Source: an uncultured Chryseobacterium sp. (lineage in GTDB: Bacteria > Bacteroidota > Bacteroidia > Flavobacteriales > Weeksellaceae). Taken from it: DNA of 64,000 nucleotides. Shown here one piece after another: positions 44,277-52,938 of this stretch. Made by a program: the position numbers and the translations under genes. The DNA is taken from contig CAJYWD010000023.1 of NCBI GenBank assembly GCA_913778505.1, positions 1 to 64,000 on the forward strand, in the 5' to 3' direction. Each line of letters starts with the position of its first letter. The stretch's first letter is position 1. The notes beneath the pieces were generated by a model. That model had not been told where the DNA came from. It saw nothing but the letters and a program-made list of their open reading frames with translations, and ran no database searches.

Positions 44277-45287
44277 CTATTTATGTTTTACAACTTTTTT
44301 TAAGACAGCCTTTCCCTCATTGTCAACATTGCCACTATATGTATTTGTTGATTTTTCACCTTCTTCATTAAGTTCTTCTACTTCAACACTTACTAATTCT
44401 CCATCTTTTGCATTTCTTGTTAAAACTAAAATACTTGCTTCTTCCTCCTTATAAAGTTTTTTAATTTTTTCTTCTGCATTATCATTAAGCCAAATTACAT
44501 CAACTATCTTAGGTTCTTTATCATACTCAAACCTCCCACTCTCCGCCAGTTTATTCATTGCAGGAGCTTTGTATTCTATTTTATCTTTTGCAGTTATCAA
44601 AGAACTTGCACCATAAACGTGCATTTGTTCTTTTGCACCAAACTCGGTTTTGCCGTCTGTAAAGCCAATGAGGTTTTTCTTGCCATACAAATCTAAATCT
44701 TTCTTCGCTGAAATCTCTGCATTGTCTCCACTTGCAATAATGGTTTTCTTTCCGCTGTCTTGCGATATTTCTTCTTTGGCTACGGTTTTTATATTTTTCC
44801 CAATCATATTTTCTTGATTATGTCCCACCGTAGTTTTCATATTTTCCTCTACTTTTATGTTGAGATTTTTACAAATAATATCAATGGTTTCAGGTGCTTG
44901 TATGGTGATGCTTTTTTTTACGGTATCAAGATAAATGGTGTTTCCGGAAATATCCAAAATCGTAATACTCATTTTATCTTCGCTGTCGTTCATCAAAATG
45001 GTGTGTCCGCTTCGGGTTTTAATAACCTTGAGATTGTTGTTTTCTGTATGATAAGAACTTGTTTCCCCACCATTATAATGCGTCCCCATCACAAAAGGCT
45101 TCTCTGCATTTTGAGATTCAAAACCTACCAGAACTTCCTCGCCAATCTCCGGGATAAAATAAAAACCTTTTCCGGCTCCACTGTGGGGTTGTATCAACCG
45201 TATCCAAGGTGTTTCTTCTCCTTTCTTTTCCTGCCAAGGAAATTGCACCCGGTTCTTAGATCGTTGTTGTCTATTAACTTTTGTCAT
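44277..45287 (-). pseudogene. VgrG C-terminal fragment with an adaptor extension (relic 1)
   Basis: The first residues are out-of-frame remains of the VgrG motif (bases still encode IDNND in another frame), then RVQFPWQEKKGEETPWIRLI, the OB-fold, and a needle repeat region (ASGDNAEISAKKDLDLYGKK). After residue about 245 a new beta-sandwich-like extension begins (KIVDVIWLNDNAEEKIKKLY, ending TYSGNVDNEGKAVLKKVVKH). The gp27-like half is absent. It probably carried the next effector through its extension. It may still be made as a needle-only protein. Confidence 0.82.
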
Positions 45288-45634
45288 TGAGGACTGGCTT
45301 GTCCATCAATAGCTTCAATTTCTCCCGTATTAGAATTTATTTTTACTTCATAAAAAAATAATGATCTATTTTGCTTGTCATTATTGGGGTCTGTCTTGTA
45401 ACCAAAATAATAATAATAATCTTTATAATAATAAAATACAGTATTTAATTCACTATATCCTTTTTTACTATGATAATCATTAAATTTGGCCTCTGCTTCT
45501 GTGAATTTAACTTTTACTTTCTCTTGCAATTCAACAAATTCCTTAGTATTTTTTAATATTTTCATATTTATTTTCTTTTCGTTGTGGCAATTAATATTAA
45601 TTAATATTAATATGATAAGTATATAATTTTTCAT
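45284..45634 (-). CDS. Immunity-type lipoprotein for the first effector
   Basis: With start MKNYILIILILININC the protein has a lipoprotein signal (Cys16) and a short Lys/Tyr-rich mature domain (SELNTVFYYYKDYYYYFGYK, then FYEVKINSNTGEIEAIDG). It starts just before the effector stop on the same strand and overlaps the next VgrG relic by four bases. Position and envelope location indicate an immunity protein. Confidence 0.65.
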   Translation of the reverse strand: MKNYILIILILININCHNEKKINMKILKNTKEFVELQEKVKVKFTEAEAKFNDYHSKKGYSELNTVFYYYKDYYYYFGYKTDPNNDKQNRSLFFYEVKINSNTGEIEAIDGQASPQ

Positions 45635-45635
45635 A

Positions 45636-46934
45636 TTAAGGTGATGGTACAAAAGTTTTCTCTTCAGGTTTTATTATTGTATTTGTGGCAGGTTCATTAA
45701 AATGTTGTTTAGAACTCGAGATAAATTTTTTAAGCTCTGAAAGCAGACCTGATGGCCTTTGTGTTTCATCAGAAATTCTATTAATCTCCTTCCCTAAATG
45801 AAAAGGATATCCCTCTTGTATCGCTGTTTTTACAGCGGTAGTGCATTGTTCTCCTGTCCAAGGAAAAACACTATATACTTTTAGATGTTTGTATCGCTCT
45901 TCCCACCATTTTAACATTCTTTTTGCTTCACTTTCTTTAACGTAAAATTCAATTTTATGAACCTCGCCATAGATATTTGTTTTTTTCCAATCTATTTTTA
46001 AAAAATCAAAGACTTGTTGAAGCTTTACTTTTTCAGCTTTTATACCCAATCTTCCAGCAACCATTTCTCCCCACCAAGGTCTACCAGGAGCGTTCATATA
46101 GCTGGGATTTTTTAAATCAACATCATCATTTTTATCTCCGTCATCATTAAAATCATAATCATATTCTTTTTCGTTATAAATACCTGGCGTATTATTAGGA
46201 CCATAATCAAAATACCTATCTCCTATTGCCATTGCTGAATGTCCTTCTAAACCAATAGCACTTACAAATTGACCTTTTTTAAAAATAGAATATGCTGAAT
46301 GCGGCAACTCTATCAAAACCGTTATTAATAACTCTTTTTCATAAACAATAAGATAATTAAATTCTTCCGAAGGTAGATCTAGCTTCTCGGTTTCTTTATC
46401 ACTTTTATCATAATAGCTACATTCAAAATACAATTCTATTTCATTTCCTCCGTCATCTTCTGTAAATTTTACTAACCCTTCTGTAAGATTAATGGAAAGA
46501 CTTGCTTTTCCATTGGCATCTGTAAAAAGCTCATTAACTTTTGCATATGTATCGGTTTTTGGGTCTTTCTCGGTAGAAAACAATGGTATAGGATCATCGG
46601 AATTCAGCATTCCGTCCCAATCTTTTAAAGTAAAATCAATTTTGCTCCCAGCGGGAACCTTACTTTTATCCATTTGGATATGAAATTTCACTCTTTGCCC
46701 TATTAAGGCTTCCTTTATCGGTTTATCATTCTCATCCGTCCACCAACCTCTTACAAAATAATGTCCCGCAGGTGGTGGCGGTGGCGGAGTTCCAAAAATA
46801 ATCTTTTTATCGGAAGTAAAACTAATTTTTCCTCCGCTGTTTATGGTATAATTGTCCGTCCAAATGGTATAATCACCCTCTATTTCTTTAGTGAGTTTTC
46901 CACCTGCTATTCTTGTGATTGTTCCACCTGCCAT
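45636..46934 (-). CDS. T6SS effector with a permuted NlpC/P60-like domain
   Basis: An N-terminal segment (residues 1-48) with VgrG-needle-like turns (YTINSGGKISFTSDKKIIFG) leads to a Pro6 hinge (50-55) and an Ig-like domain starting AGHYFVRGWWTDENDKPIKE, shared with the DUF3289 effector. The C-terminal half holds GLEGHSAMAIGDRYFDYGP (His232), GRPWWGEMVAG and FPWTGEQCTTAVKTAI (Cys364). The order His before Cys is that of permuted NlpC/P60 (YiiX-like) papain-fold hydrolases. It lies two bases behind the full-length VgrG. Targets may be peptidoglycan or lipids. Confidence 0.7.
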   Translation of the reverse strand: MAGGTITRIAGGKLTKEIEGDYTIWTDNYTINSGGKISFTSDKKIIFGTPPPPPPAGHYFVRGWWTDENDKPIKEALIGQRVKFHIQMDKSKVPAGSKIDFTLKDWDGMLNSDDPIPLFSTEKDPKTDTYAKVNELFTDANGKASLSINLTEGLVKFTEDDGGNEIELYFECSYYDKSDKETEKLDLPSEEFNYLIVYEKELLITVLIELPHSAYSIFKKGQFVSAIGLEGHSAMAIGDRYFDYGPNNTPGIYNEKEYDYDFNDDGDKNDDVDLKNPSYMNAPGRPWWGEMVAGRLGIKAEKVKLQQVFDFLKIDWKKTNIYGEVHKIEFYVKESEAKRMLKWWEERYKHLKVYSVFPWTGEQCTTAVKTAIQEGYPFHLGKEINRISDETQRPSGLLSELKKFISSSKQHFNEPATNTIIKPEEKTFVPSP

Positions 46935-46936
46935 AA

Positions 46937-48886
46937 TTAATGAAAATTAGATTTTTCGCCACTATTTTTGTGAATATTCTTTTTTGCGTGAACATTAGTT
47001 TTCCCTTCAGAGTTTGTAGTATGTTCAGACGAGTTTTCATTCATTGTCTTCGCTTTGGACTTCCTTTCTCCTTGTGCAACTTCTCTAATATTCGCTGCCA
47101 TCAGAGAATAATCAGCCACCGCATTTTGCATCATCATCGCTCCTGCAAAACTACTATGATTCAGACCAGCAGTTTCAGAAATATTCATCCCTGCGCTCAC
47201 GTTTACATTTTTGCCAGCGGTAATATTAATATCTTCTCCTGCCGTAAGATTGATGTTTTTATTGGCGTGGATGTTCAGGTTATCGCCCTCAATATCAATG
47301 TGCAACTTATTTCCTTTGGCATCAGACAACGTAATGTTTTTAAATTCTTCAAACTCCAAATAATCATTAGATTTTACTTTAATCACTTTAAAACGGTTGT
47401 CCGGCGTAGCATAACCACTCACTTCATTACCGTTATACATTGCACCCAACATAAACGGTTTTTCTGCGTTGCCACTTTCAAAACCTACCAAAATCTCATC
47501 GCCTATTTCGGGAATTTTATAATCTCCTCGGTTTGCTCCTGCGTAACCTGTTGTGGTGCGTATCCAAGGTGTTTTCTGATTTTTATCCTCCTGCCACGGG
47601 AACTGTACCTGAACTCTTCCCATTCCCATCGGGTCGTTGTTGTCCATCACTCTCGCAGGTTGTTCTTCACCGATTGGTAAAGCCTCATTGTCCTGATATG
47701 GCGCATTGAACAAATCGGGAATTCCAACAAATTCGTTATAATAAGTGTTGCCATTATGGTAATGTGTGATAGCAGTGATACGGTAGGTTTCCATTGCTTT
47801 ACCATTAATATCGATAAGCTTGGCTCTTCCGCCTATCTTGAGTTCAGGGTCTTTGCTTTTGCCTTTTACCTGAACAAGATTTTCTCTGTTTTCTTTTTCT
47901 CTCCTTGTAGCTTCTTTCAATTCCGTATCGGTAGTGTCGGAGATCCCTATATGATTTAACAGCATATCCGGGGTTTTCTTATAGACATTTTTGGAAGCAT
48001 TAATCGCAATTGCCTGAAAAGGGTTTTCTTTATATTGTATCTGTGACGACGAACCTGCTTTCTCAACTTTGCTTCCCCCCTGTGCATCATACGTATGATA
48101 ACCGAAATCTTGAGGTTTAATGTTCATCTCTAACTCTACGTCTATCAGATCAATGTTTTCTTCTAAAGTAACAATTGGCTGCACTTTGTTGCCAAAAATC
48201 ATCTGTTGACCATTATAGTAAAAATATTCACCATATCTCGCAGCTAGCCTTTTGATAAAGCCATAGTCAGATTCTTTGTACTGTACCGTATAAGGAAGAG
48301 AATATTTGGTGTTGGGGTTTTCTACTAAAACTTTAGCCAATTCAGGATATTCAGAAGTAACTTCATTGATGATCTGTTCCAATGTTTTATCTTCAAAACT
48401 CTGACAGTCTTTTCCGCTTTCCAAAAGAATGCTTGGTGCAGAACCGATAATGAATAGCTTGCCATACCCGTTTTCTTTTTTGTTACGGATGTTGGTAATG
48501 ATTCCTGTAAAAATATTTTTTATATCTCCAAAACGATGAAGATTAATACTGATGTTTTTTCCTAAAATATTTTTGGAATTTTCCATTACATAGCCGTGAA
48601 AGCTATCCAGAGCATCATCCGGAACAGTAATGGTAAAACTATCGTGATCATTCGTTTTTTGTTCCAATTGCAGGGAAAATCCCGATTTGTCGAGAAACGC
48701 TTTGCCATCCAATGTAAGTGTACAATACACCAACGGACTGTCTATGTCGGATAAAAAATCTTTAAAAGTTTTGGAAGAAAAATATTTTTTAATATCATCC
48801 GGATGGTTCAGTCTGCCGTTATTGATTGCATCCGAGCCTTGCTGGAAACTATTTAGTATATCATCTGAATATATTTTTTTGGACAT
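46937..48886 (-). CDS. tssI: Full-length VgrG spike protein
   Basis: The 649-residue protein has the gp27-like base (residues 40-390: SPLVYCTLTLDGKAF, then YKESDYGFIKRLAARYGEYF), the gp5-like OB-fold with PARVMDNNDPMGMGRVQVQF and NRGDYKIPEIGDEILVGF, and a beta-helical needle of repeated Asn/Gly/Ala turns (INLTAGEDINITAGKNVNVS). It forms the trimeric spike on the TssD tube. No toxin domain is fused; cargo is encoded directly downstream. It is the only intact VgrG here; the other two copies lack the gp27-like half. Confidence 0.95.
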   Translation of the reverse strand: MSKKIYSDDILNSFQQGSDAINNGRLNHPDDIKKYFSSKTFKDFLSDIDSPLVYCTLTLDGKAFLDKSGFSLQLEQKTNDHDSFTITVPDDALDSFHGYVMENSKNILGKNISINLHRFGDIKNIFTGIITNIRNKKENGYGKLFIIGSAPSILLESGKDCQSFEDKTLEQIINEVTSEYPELAKVLVENPNTKYSLPYTVQYKESDYGFIKRLAARYGEYFYYNGQQMIFGNKVQPIVTLEENIDLIDVELEMNIKPQDFGYHTYDAQGGSKVEKAGSSSQIQYKENPFQAIAINASKNVYKKTPDMLLNHIGISDTTDTELKEATRREKENRENLVQVKGKSKDPELKIGGRAKLIDINGKAMETYRITAITHYHNGNTYYNEFVGIPDLFNAPYQDNEALPIGEEQPARVMDNNDPMGMGRVQVQFPWQEDKNQKTPWIRTTTGYAGANRGDYKIPEIGDEILVGFESGNAEKPFMLGAMYNGNEVSGYATPDNRFKVIKVKSNDYLEFEEFKNITLSDAKGNKLHIDIEGDNLNIHANKNINLTAGEDINITAGKNVNVSAGMNISETAGLNHSSFAGAMMMQNAVADYSLMAANIREVAQGERKSKAKTMNENSSEHTTNSEGKTNVHAKKNIHKNSGEKSNFH

Positions 48887-48936
48887 CTTATTTGTGTTTT
48901 AAAGTTGGTACAAATTATATTTACAGAAATGAGACT

Positions 48937-49326
48937 TTACTCTTTCCAAGATTTTACGTGTGTCGCACCATTCACATCGAAGGTTTTAGCAACCAAATGC
49001 ATTTCAATCTGCAAAGGTTCAGCATTTACGGAGTTGAAGTGTTCTGTAAATTTCACACAGTAAGCTTTTTCAAAACTAAGCTCCTGAAGCTTGCTCATTG
49101 CATCTCTCCTGAAAAATGTGATTTTTCCGTTTTTGGTCTGGTTATGATCCAGCATCCAGCCCAACAGTTCAGGATTACCTGTACTTTCGATGCGGATGAT
49201 AATTTCTCCGCCCTGCGGCATTCCCTGCGGCTTTCCCGTGCCGTCAGTAGCCTGAACAAAACTGTATCTGCACTCTAAAATATTGTACGTATTGCCGTCT
49301 AATTCTAACTTAGATAAAAATGACAT
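48937..49326 (-). CDS. tssD: TssD (Hcp-like tube protein) paralogue 3
   Basis: A 129-residue Hcp-fold protein with the Bacteroidota TssD pattern: MSFLSKLELDGNTYNILECR, then ATDGTGKPQG and PQGGEIIIRIESTG, LLGWMLDHNQTKNGKITFFR, and HFNSVNAEPLQIEMHLVA. It is the most diverged of the three copies and lies nearest vgrG, about 50 bases upstream of it, so it may be the tube subunit dedicated to that spike. Confidence 0.9.
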   Translation of the reverse strand: MSFLSKLELDGNTYNILECRYSFVQATDGTGKPQGMPQGGEIIIRIESTGNPELLGWMLDHNQTKNGKITFFRRDAMSKLQELSFEKAYCVKFTEHFNSVNAEPLQIEMHLVAKTFDVNGATHVKSWKE

Positions 49327-49452
49327 ATTTTTTTAATTATAAATGATTAGTTATAAATGATTAATTAATGAGCCGATCAACTCTGAACTAAATAAGAGCT
49401 GTGATTTTATTTAATCATCATTTCATCAATATCTTTTAGTTAAAAGATGAAA

Positions 49453-49475
49453 ATGGGCAATACGATATTGCCCAT
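49453..49475 (-). terminator. Hairpin after the middle tssD
   Basis: ATGGGCAATA pairs with TATTGCCCAT around a 3-base loop. The minus-strand side continues into a moderately T-rich stretch, so it is a likely terminator or attenuator between tssD copies. Confidence 0.65.
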
Positions 49476-49489
49476 TTATCAATCAAATC

Positions 49490-49885
49490 CTAAAAAGAAC
49501 CCGGCCACTCATTTTCATAAGCACCGCTTCCCATTTCAATTTTTCTCGCAGAAATTGTGAAGGTTTCCGTTAATGGATTTTCACCTGTAGAGTCGAAGTT
49601 TTCTTTGTGCTTCACCAGATAACCTTCTGTGAATTTTAATTCCTTTAAAGTGGCATCACTGTCTCTTTTGTAGAAGACCACACTTCCATCTTTTCTTTCG
49701 AATGAATTGGTCATCCACTCGAAAAGTTCTGTAGAATGGGTACCTTCTACCACAATATCGATTTTACCGCCTCTGGTTACCGTAGATGGTCTCCCTGTTG
49801 CATCTGTTTCCTGGAATAATCCGTAGCTTACGTTAAGCGCAGTGAACTCTTTTCCTGCTACTTTGAATTTTGCTTTAAATGACAT
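49490..49885 (-). CDS. tssD: TssD (Hcp-like tube protein) paralogue 2
   Basis: A 131-residue TssD: MSFKAKFKVAGKEFTALNVS, then ETDATGRPSTVTRGGKIDIV, LFEWMTNSFERKDGSVVFYK, and ENFDSTGENPLTETFTISAR. Very similar to copy 1 over its whole length. It has its own upstream gap (about 140 bases) and downstream hairpin, so it is probably transcribed on its own at a high level. Confidence 0.93.
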   Translation of the reverse strand: MSFKAKFKVAGKEFTALNVSYGLFQETDATGRPSTVTRGGKIDIVVEGTHSTELFEWMTNSFERKDGSVVFYKRDSDATLKELKFTEGYLVKHKENFDSTGENPLTETFTISARKIEMGSGAYENEWPGSF

Positions 49886-50028
49886 AATTTATTATTATTG
49901 TGATAAATATAGTTTCATCATCTAATTATGAGTATCAATCTTCTATAATCTGACTTGTAAAATAATAGCCCGATTAATTAAGATGATAGCAAATAGATGA
50001 AAATTAATTGGTAAATAAATTCGAAGGT

Positions 50029-50415
50029 TTAAACCCACTCATTCGTGTGTTTGGCTGTTCCCAGTTCAATCTCTTTCGCAGAAAGCACAAATGACTCCGT
50101 TAAAGGATTTTCTCCTGTAGAATCGAAATCCTCTCTATACTTTACAATATAAGCCTCTTTGAACTTTAGTTCTTTCAGTGTGGCATCGCTGTCTCTTTTG
50201 ATAAAAACAACACTTCCGTCTTTTCTCTCAAACGAATTGGTCATCCACTCAAAAAGATCGGTTGCACCTGTTCCCTCAACAGTTAAATGAATTTTGCCGC
50301 CTCTGGTTACTGAAGAAGGTCTTCCTGTCGGGTCGGTTTCTTGTAGCATTCCGAAATCTACAGCTAAGATGTTGCGCTCTATACCAGCGGCTTTGAATTT
50401 TGCTTTAAATGACAT
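50029..50415 (-). CDS. tssD: TssD (Hcp-like tube protein) paralogue 1
   Basis: A 128-residue TssD: MSFKAKFKAAGIERNILAVD, ETDPTGRPSSVTRGGKIHLT, then LFEWMTNSFERKDGSVVFIK and REDFDSTGENPLTESFVLSA. It stacks as hexameric rings to form the inner tube. It lies after a 600-base spacer downstream of the tssC terminator, which implies its own strong promoter in that spacer. Confidence 0.93.
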   Translation of the reverse strand: MSFKAKFKAAGIERNILAVDFGMLQETDPTGRPSSVTRGGKIHLTVEGTGATDLFEWMTNSFERKDGSVVFIKRDSDATLKELKFKEAYIVKYREDFDSTGENPLTESFVLSAKEIELGTAKHTNEWV

Positions 50416-51032
50416 AATAAATATATTTTAGATTAAATATGTATCAATACCAATAATGGAAATATATCCTCTGTTCTTTATGAAATATATATTTTAAAAT
50501 CACCAACAATGGAATATATTTTTATCAAATATACAAATTAATATTAATCAAAAAAGTATGTTATTGATAATTTTTCTATTATTTAATTATTTTAAATTTA
50601 AATAAACTGGTTAATATTCAAATATAATTTAATTTTATAGCGATTGTGATAATAAATATTAAAATGATAATTATTTATAATTTACTGATTTTTATTGCGG
50701 ATTATTTAATAATAGTTATTTACAGTTTCATAGTTCAAAATCATAGTGTTGTATAAATATTTCTTAGTGGATATTTCACTTCAGAACTGGTAATTTTAGA
50801 TTATAATAGTTTTTAACAAAAATTCTATATTTTTGCTGAAAAAAATTATATCATTTTTAATAAAAAAAAAATTATTCAGAACTTTAAATCGTTATAATTA
50901 AAAAAAAACGCGGGAAATTATCCCGCGTACCAAATCACCACTGTTAAAACAGCCAGAAATAAAACAATTTTTTAAAAAATTATCGAGAAAATATCTATAA
51001 AGCTTCCTTATTTCTGACTGAAATCACATATT
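50416..51032. other. Long AT-rich spacer between tssD and tssC
   Basis: About 617 bases without a coding frame, extremely A/T-rich. It holds the strong tssC terminator at its right part and must contain the promoter of the tssD genes. No structured RNA was recognised, although the AT-rich stretch is long for this genome. Confidence 0.55.
50898..50928 (-). terminator. Strong intrinsic terminator of the tss operon
   Basis: Minus-strand CGCGGGA pairs with TCCCGCG around a 5-base loop and is followed by nine T. It ends transcription of the long structural operon after tssC. Confidence 0.92.
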
Positions 51033-52400
51033 TTACTTCTGTTCGTACTCAGTTTCCCACTCATTTCCATCATCACCTTTATGACCATCCATTTTAATCA
51101 AGAAGTTTTTAGCAGGGAAATAAGGTTTCATATGGATATCTAAGTGAATTCTGTCTTTCTGTACAGGATCCTGCTCAAATTTTCTGATTTCAAAGTTTTC
51201 AATCAGTTTACCAGGACCGGTAATTCCATCAAGAAAACGAACAATCTGGTTCATAATTTCCTTTCTGGTAACCGCAGTAAAGTTTTCAAATGCTCTTCTG
51301 TTTAAGAAATCCATCAAAACTTTAGTTACGTAATCGAAAACTCTTACAACAGAATAAGTCTGAAGTCCTAAATTATCTCCGTTGAATAAGGTTTTACCCG
51401 AGAATGCCATTACTTTTCCGTATTCGTTAACCATTGGAATTAAACCTAGGTTTTCAAGATTAGCAATTTCACTTTTCTTTAAATCGAATTTTACTCCATC
51501 AACTTCGTTGATTCCTCCAAACTTTTTACCTGCAGTAACCTGAGACATTAAAGTGTGGTAAATTTTTCCTGCCAAAGCTGCAGAGGGTGGAATGAATAAA
51601 TCCTCAGTTTCGTTAATGTCTTCGAATCTTCCTCTTCCAACCAACCAGTTACAAGTCATCAAAACGTTTGCTCTGTAAACATCTCCACCAGTCAAATATG
51701 CCTGATCAAACATTTCCATTACATCATCCGGTTCATCAAGATGTTCAAAATCGGTAACCAGCATCACTTTATTTTCGTGAGCCAGTTTTGCCCATTTTTC
51801 CACTACTTTATTAGAACCTAAATATCCCGGAATTACAAGAATTCCATAGTTGTTTTTAAGGTCTAATCGGTCATAATTATCGGACAACTCGGCGTGAATA
51901 GTATCAATGAATCTTGTATTATCAAGATCTTTCAGCTGCTCAAGGTTGGCATTGACAATAGTAATATTCTTTACTTTATCAGCTTCAGTATTTTTATAGA
52001 ACAAAGTGGCAGTTCTGTAATTAGCCTCCAGTTCTCTTGTAACATCCACCGCTTTGGAAAGGTTTTTAGAAAGCAAATCCTCTGACGATTTCCTCTGGTC
52101 TTCGCAATTGGCCACCATATCGGTTAAAGACTCGTTATTGCTGAGTACATTTGCCCAAAGTTCAAGAGTTTTCTTCAAAGTTTCTCTCTCCTTTTCCTTA
52201 CCCATTTCAGTCAGGAAGATTTTTCTTCTTGCTTTTCTGTCTGGATTGATGTTTTGCACGCCTTCGATGGAAGTTTCCAATAAATCGAAACCGCCATATC
52301 TGGCTAATTTATTAAGACTGCTTTCTAATGATGCTGCACCTCTTTTTTGCTCTAATACAGGAGCCACATTTGCCTGTCCTGTTTCTTCTTGTTTTGCCAT
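51033..52400 (-). CDS. tssC: TssC, large sheath subunit
   Basis: The 455-residue protein matches the Bacteroidota TssC family: LARYGGFDLLETSIEGVQNI near the start, YGILVIPGYLGSNKVVEKWA, NVLMTCNWLVGRGRFEDINE, and a C-terminal MNQIVRFLDGITGPGKLIEN and IHLDIHMKPYFPAKNFLIKM. With TssB it builds the contractile sheath. It follows tssB by 11 bases and is the last gene before the operon terminator. Confidence 0.95.
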   Translation of the reverse strand: MAKQEETGQANVAPVLEQKRGAASLESSLNKLARYGGFDLLETSIEGVQNINPDRKARRKIFLTEMGKEKERETLKKTLELWANVLSNNESLTDMVANCEDQRKSSEDLLSKNLSKAVDVTRELEANYRTATLFYKNTEADKVKNITIVNANLEQLKDLDNTRFIDTIHAELSDNYDRLDLKNNYGILVIPGYLGSNKVVEKWAKLAHENKVMLVTDFEHLDEPDDVMEMFDQAYLTGGDVYRANVLMTCNWLVGRGRFEDINETEDLFIPPSAALAGKIYHTLMSQVTAGKKFGGINEVDGVKFDLKKSEIANLENLGLIPMVNEYGKVMAFSGKTLFNGDNLGLQTYSVVRVFDYVTKVLMDFLNRRAFENFTAVTRKEIMNQIVRFLDGITGPGKLIENFEIRKFEQDPVQKDRIHLDIHMKPYFPAKNFLIKMDGHKGDDGNEWETEYEQK

Positions 52401-52411
52401 AATTTGTGTTT

Positions 52412-52876
52412 TTAGTTGTTATTAGTTGTAGTATTACTTTCCAATTCTTTAATCAGAGACTGAAGCGTATCCAATAATCCTTTCTTAGCATCAGGATCTT
52501 CAAGTGCTGCTTTAAGGATTTTGTTGGTTTTCAATTGCTTGATAATCTTTTGATACTGATCTTTTTCAGTTTCCAATCCACTTAAAAATCCACTTTGACC
52601 AGTGATTCCTTTTGTTCCGAAATCACCCAGATTTTTGAATTTTAAGTTTTCCATTTTCACAGATCCTTGAGCATCTTCGAAATCAACTTTGATCTCTGGT
52701 TTGAAATGCTCAAAAACCTTGTCAATCGTAGTCAATCCTTCTACCAATTCAGGCTTTACAGGATCATCTGCCGTTAGTTTTTGTGCTAAAAGCGTTCTGT
52801 TTTGAGGGATCTCGAAAATCGCCTCACTTGCATCTAGTGGAACTTCATTCCCACCAATTCCTTTGTTTGTCAACAT
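52412..52876 (-). CDS. tssB: TssB, small sheath subunit
   Basis: The 154-residue protein has VPLDASEAIFEIPQNRTLLA, then TTIDKVFEHFKPEIKVDFED, KMENLKFKNLGDFGTKGI and a C-terminal coiled part with EKDQYQKIIKQLKTNKILK, the pattern of Bacteroidota TssB. Gene order tssB-tssC with a short gap matches other subtype-iii systems. It is the inner strand partner of the sheath and, in other systems, contacts ClpV during disassembly through TssC. Confidence 0.92.
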   Translation of the reverse strand: MLTNKGIGGNEVPLDASEAIFEIPQNRTLLAQKLTADDPVKPELVEGLTTIDKVFEHFKPEIKVDFEDAQGSVKMENLKFKNLGDFGTKGITGQSGFLSGLETEKDQYQKIIKQLKTNKILKAALEDPDAKKGLLDTLQSLIKELESNTTTNNN

Positions 52877-52938
52877 AGTGTTTTTTTTAAAGGGTTAATA
52901 AATGTGTTTAGTTAATATCTTAAATTTTTAAATGATAT

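Noticed and set aside
47016-47680. Long plus-strand frame of over 200 codons opposite vgrG
   Set aside because: It is the antisense shadow of the repetitive VgrG needle and OB-fold coding sequence, which has unmistakable family motifs.
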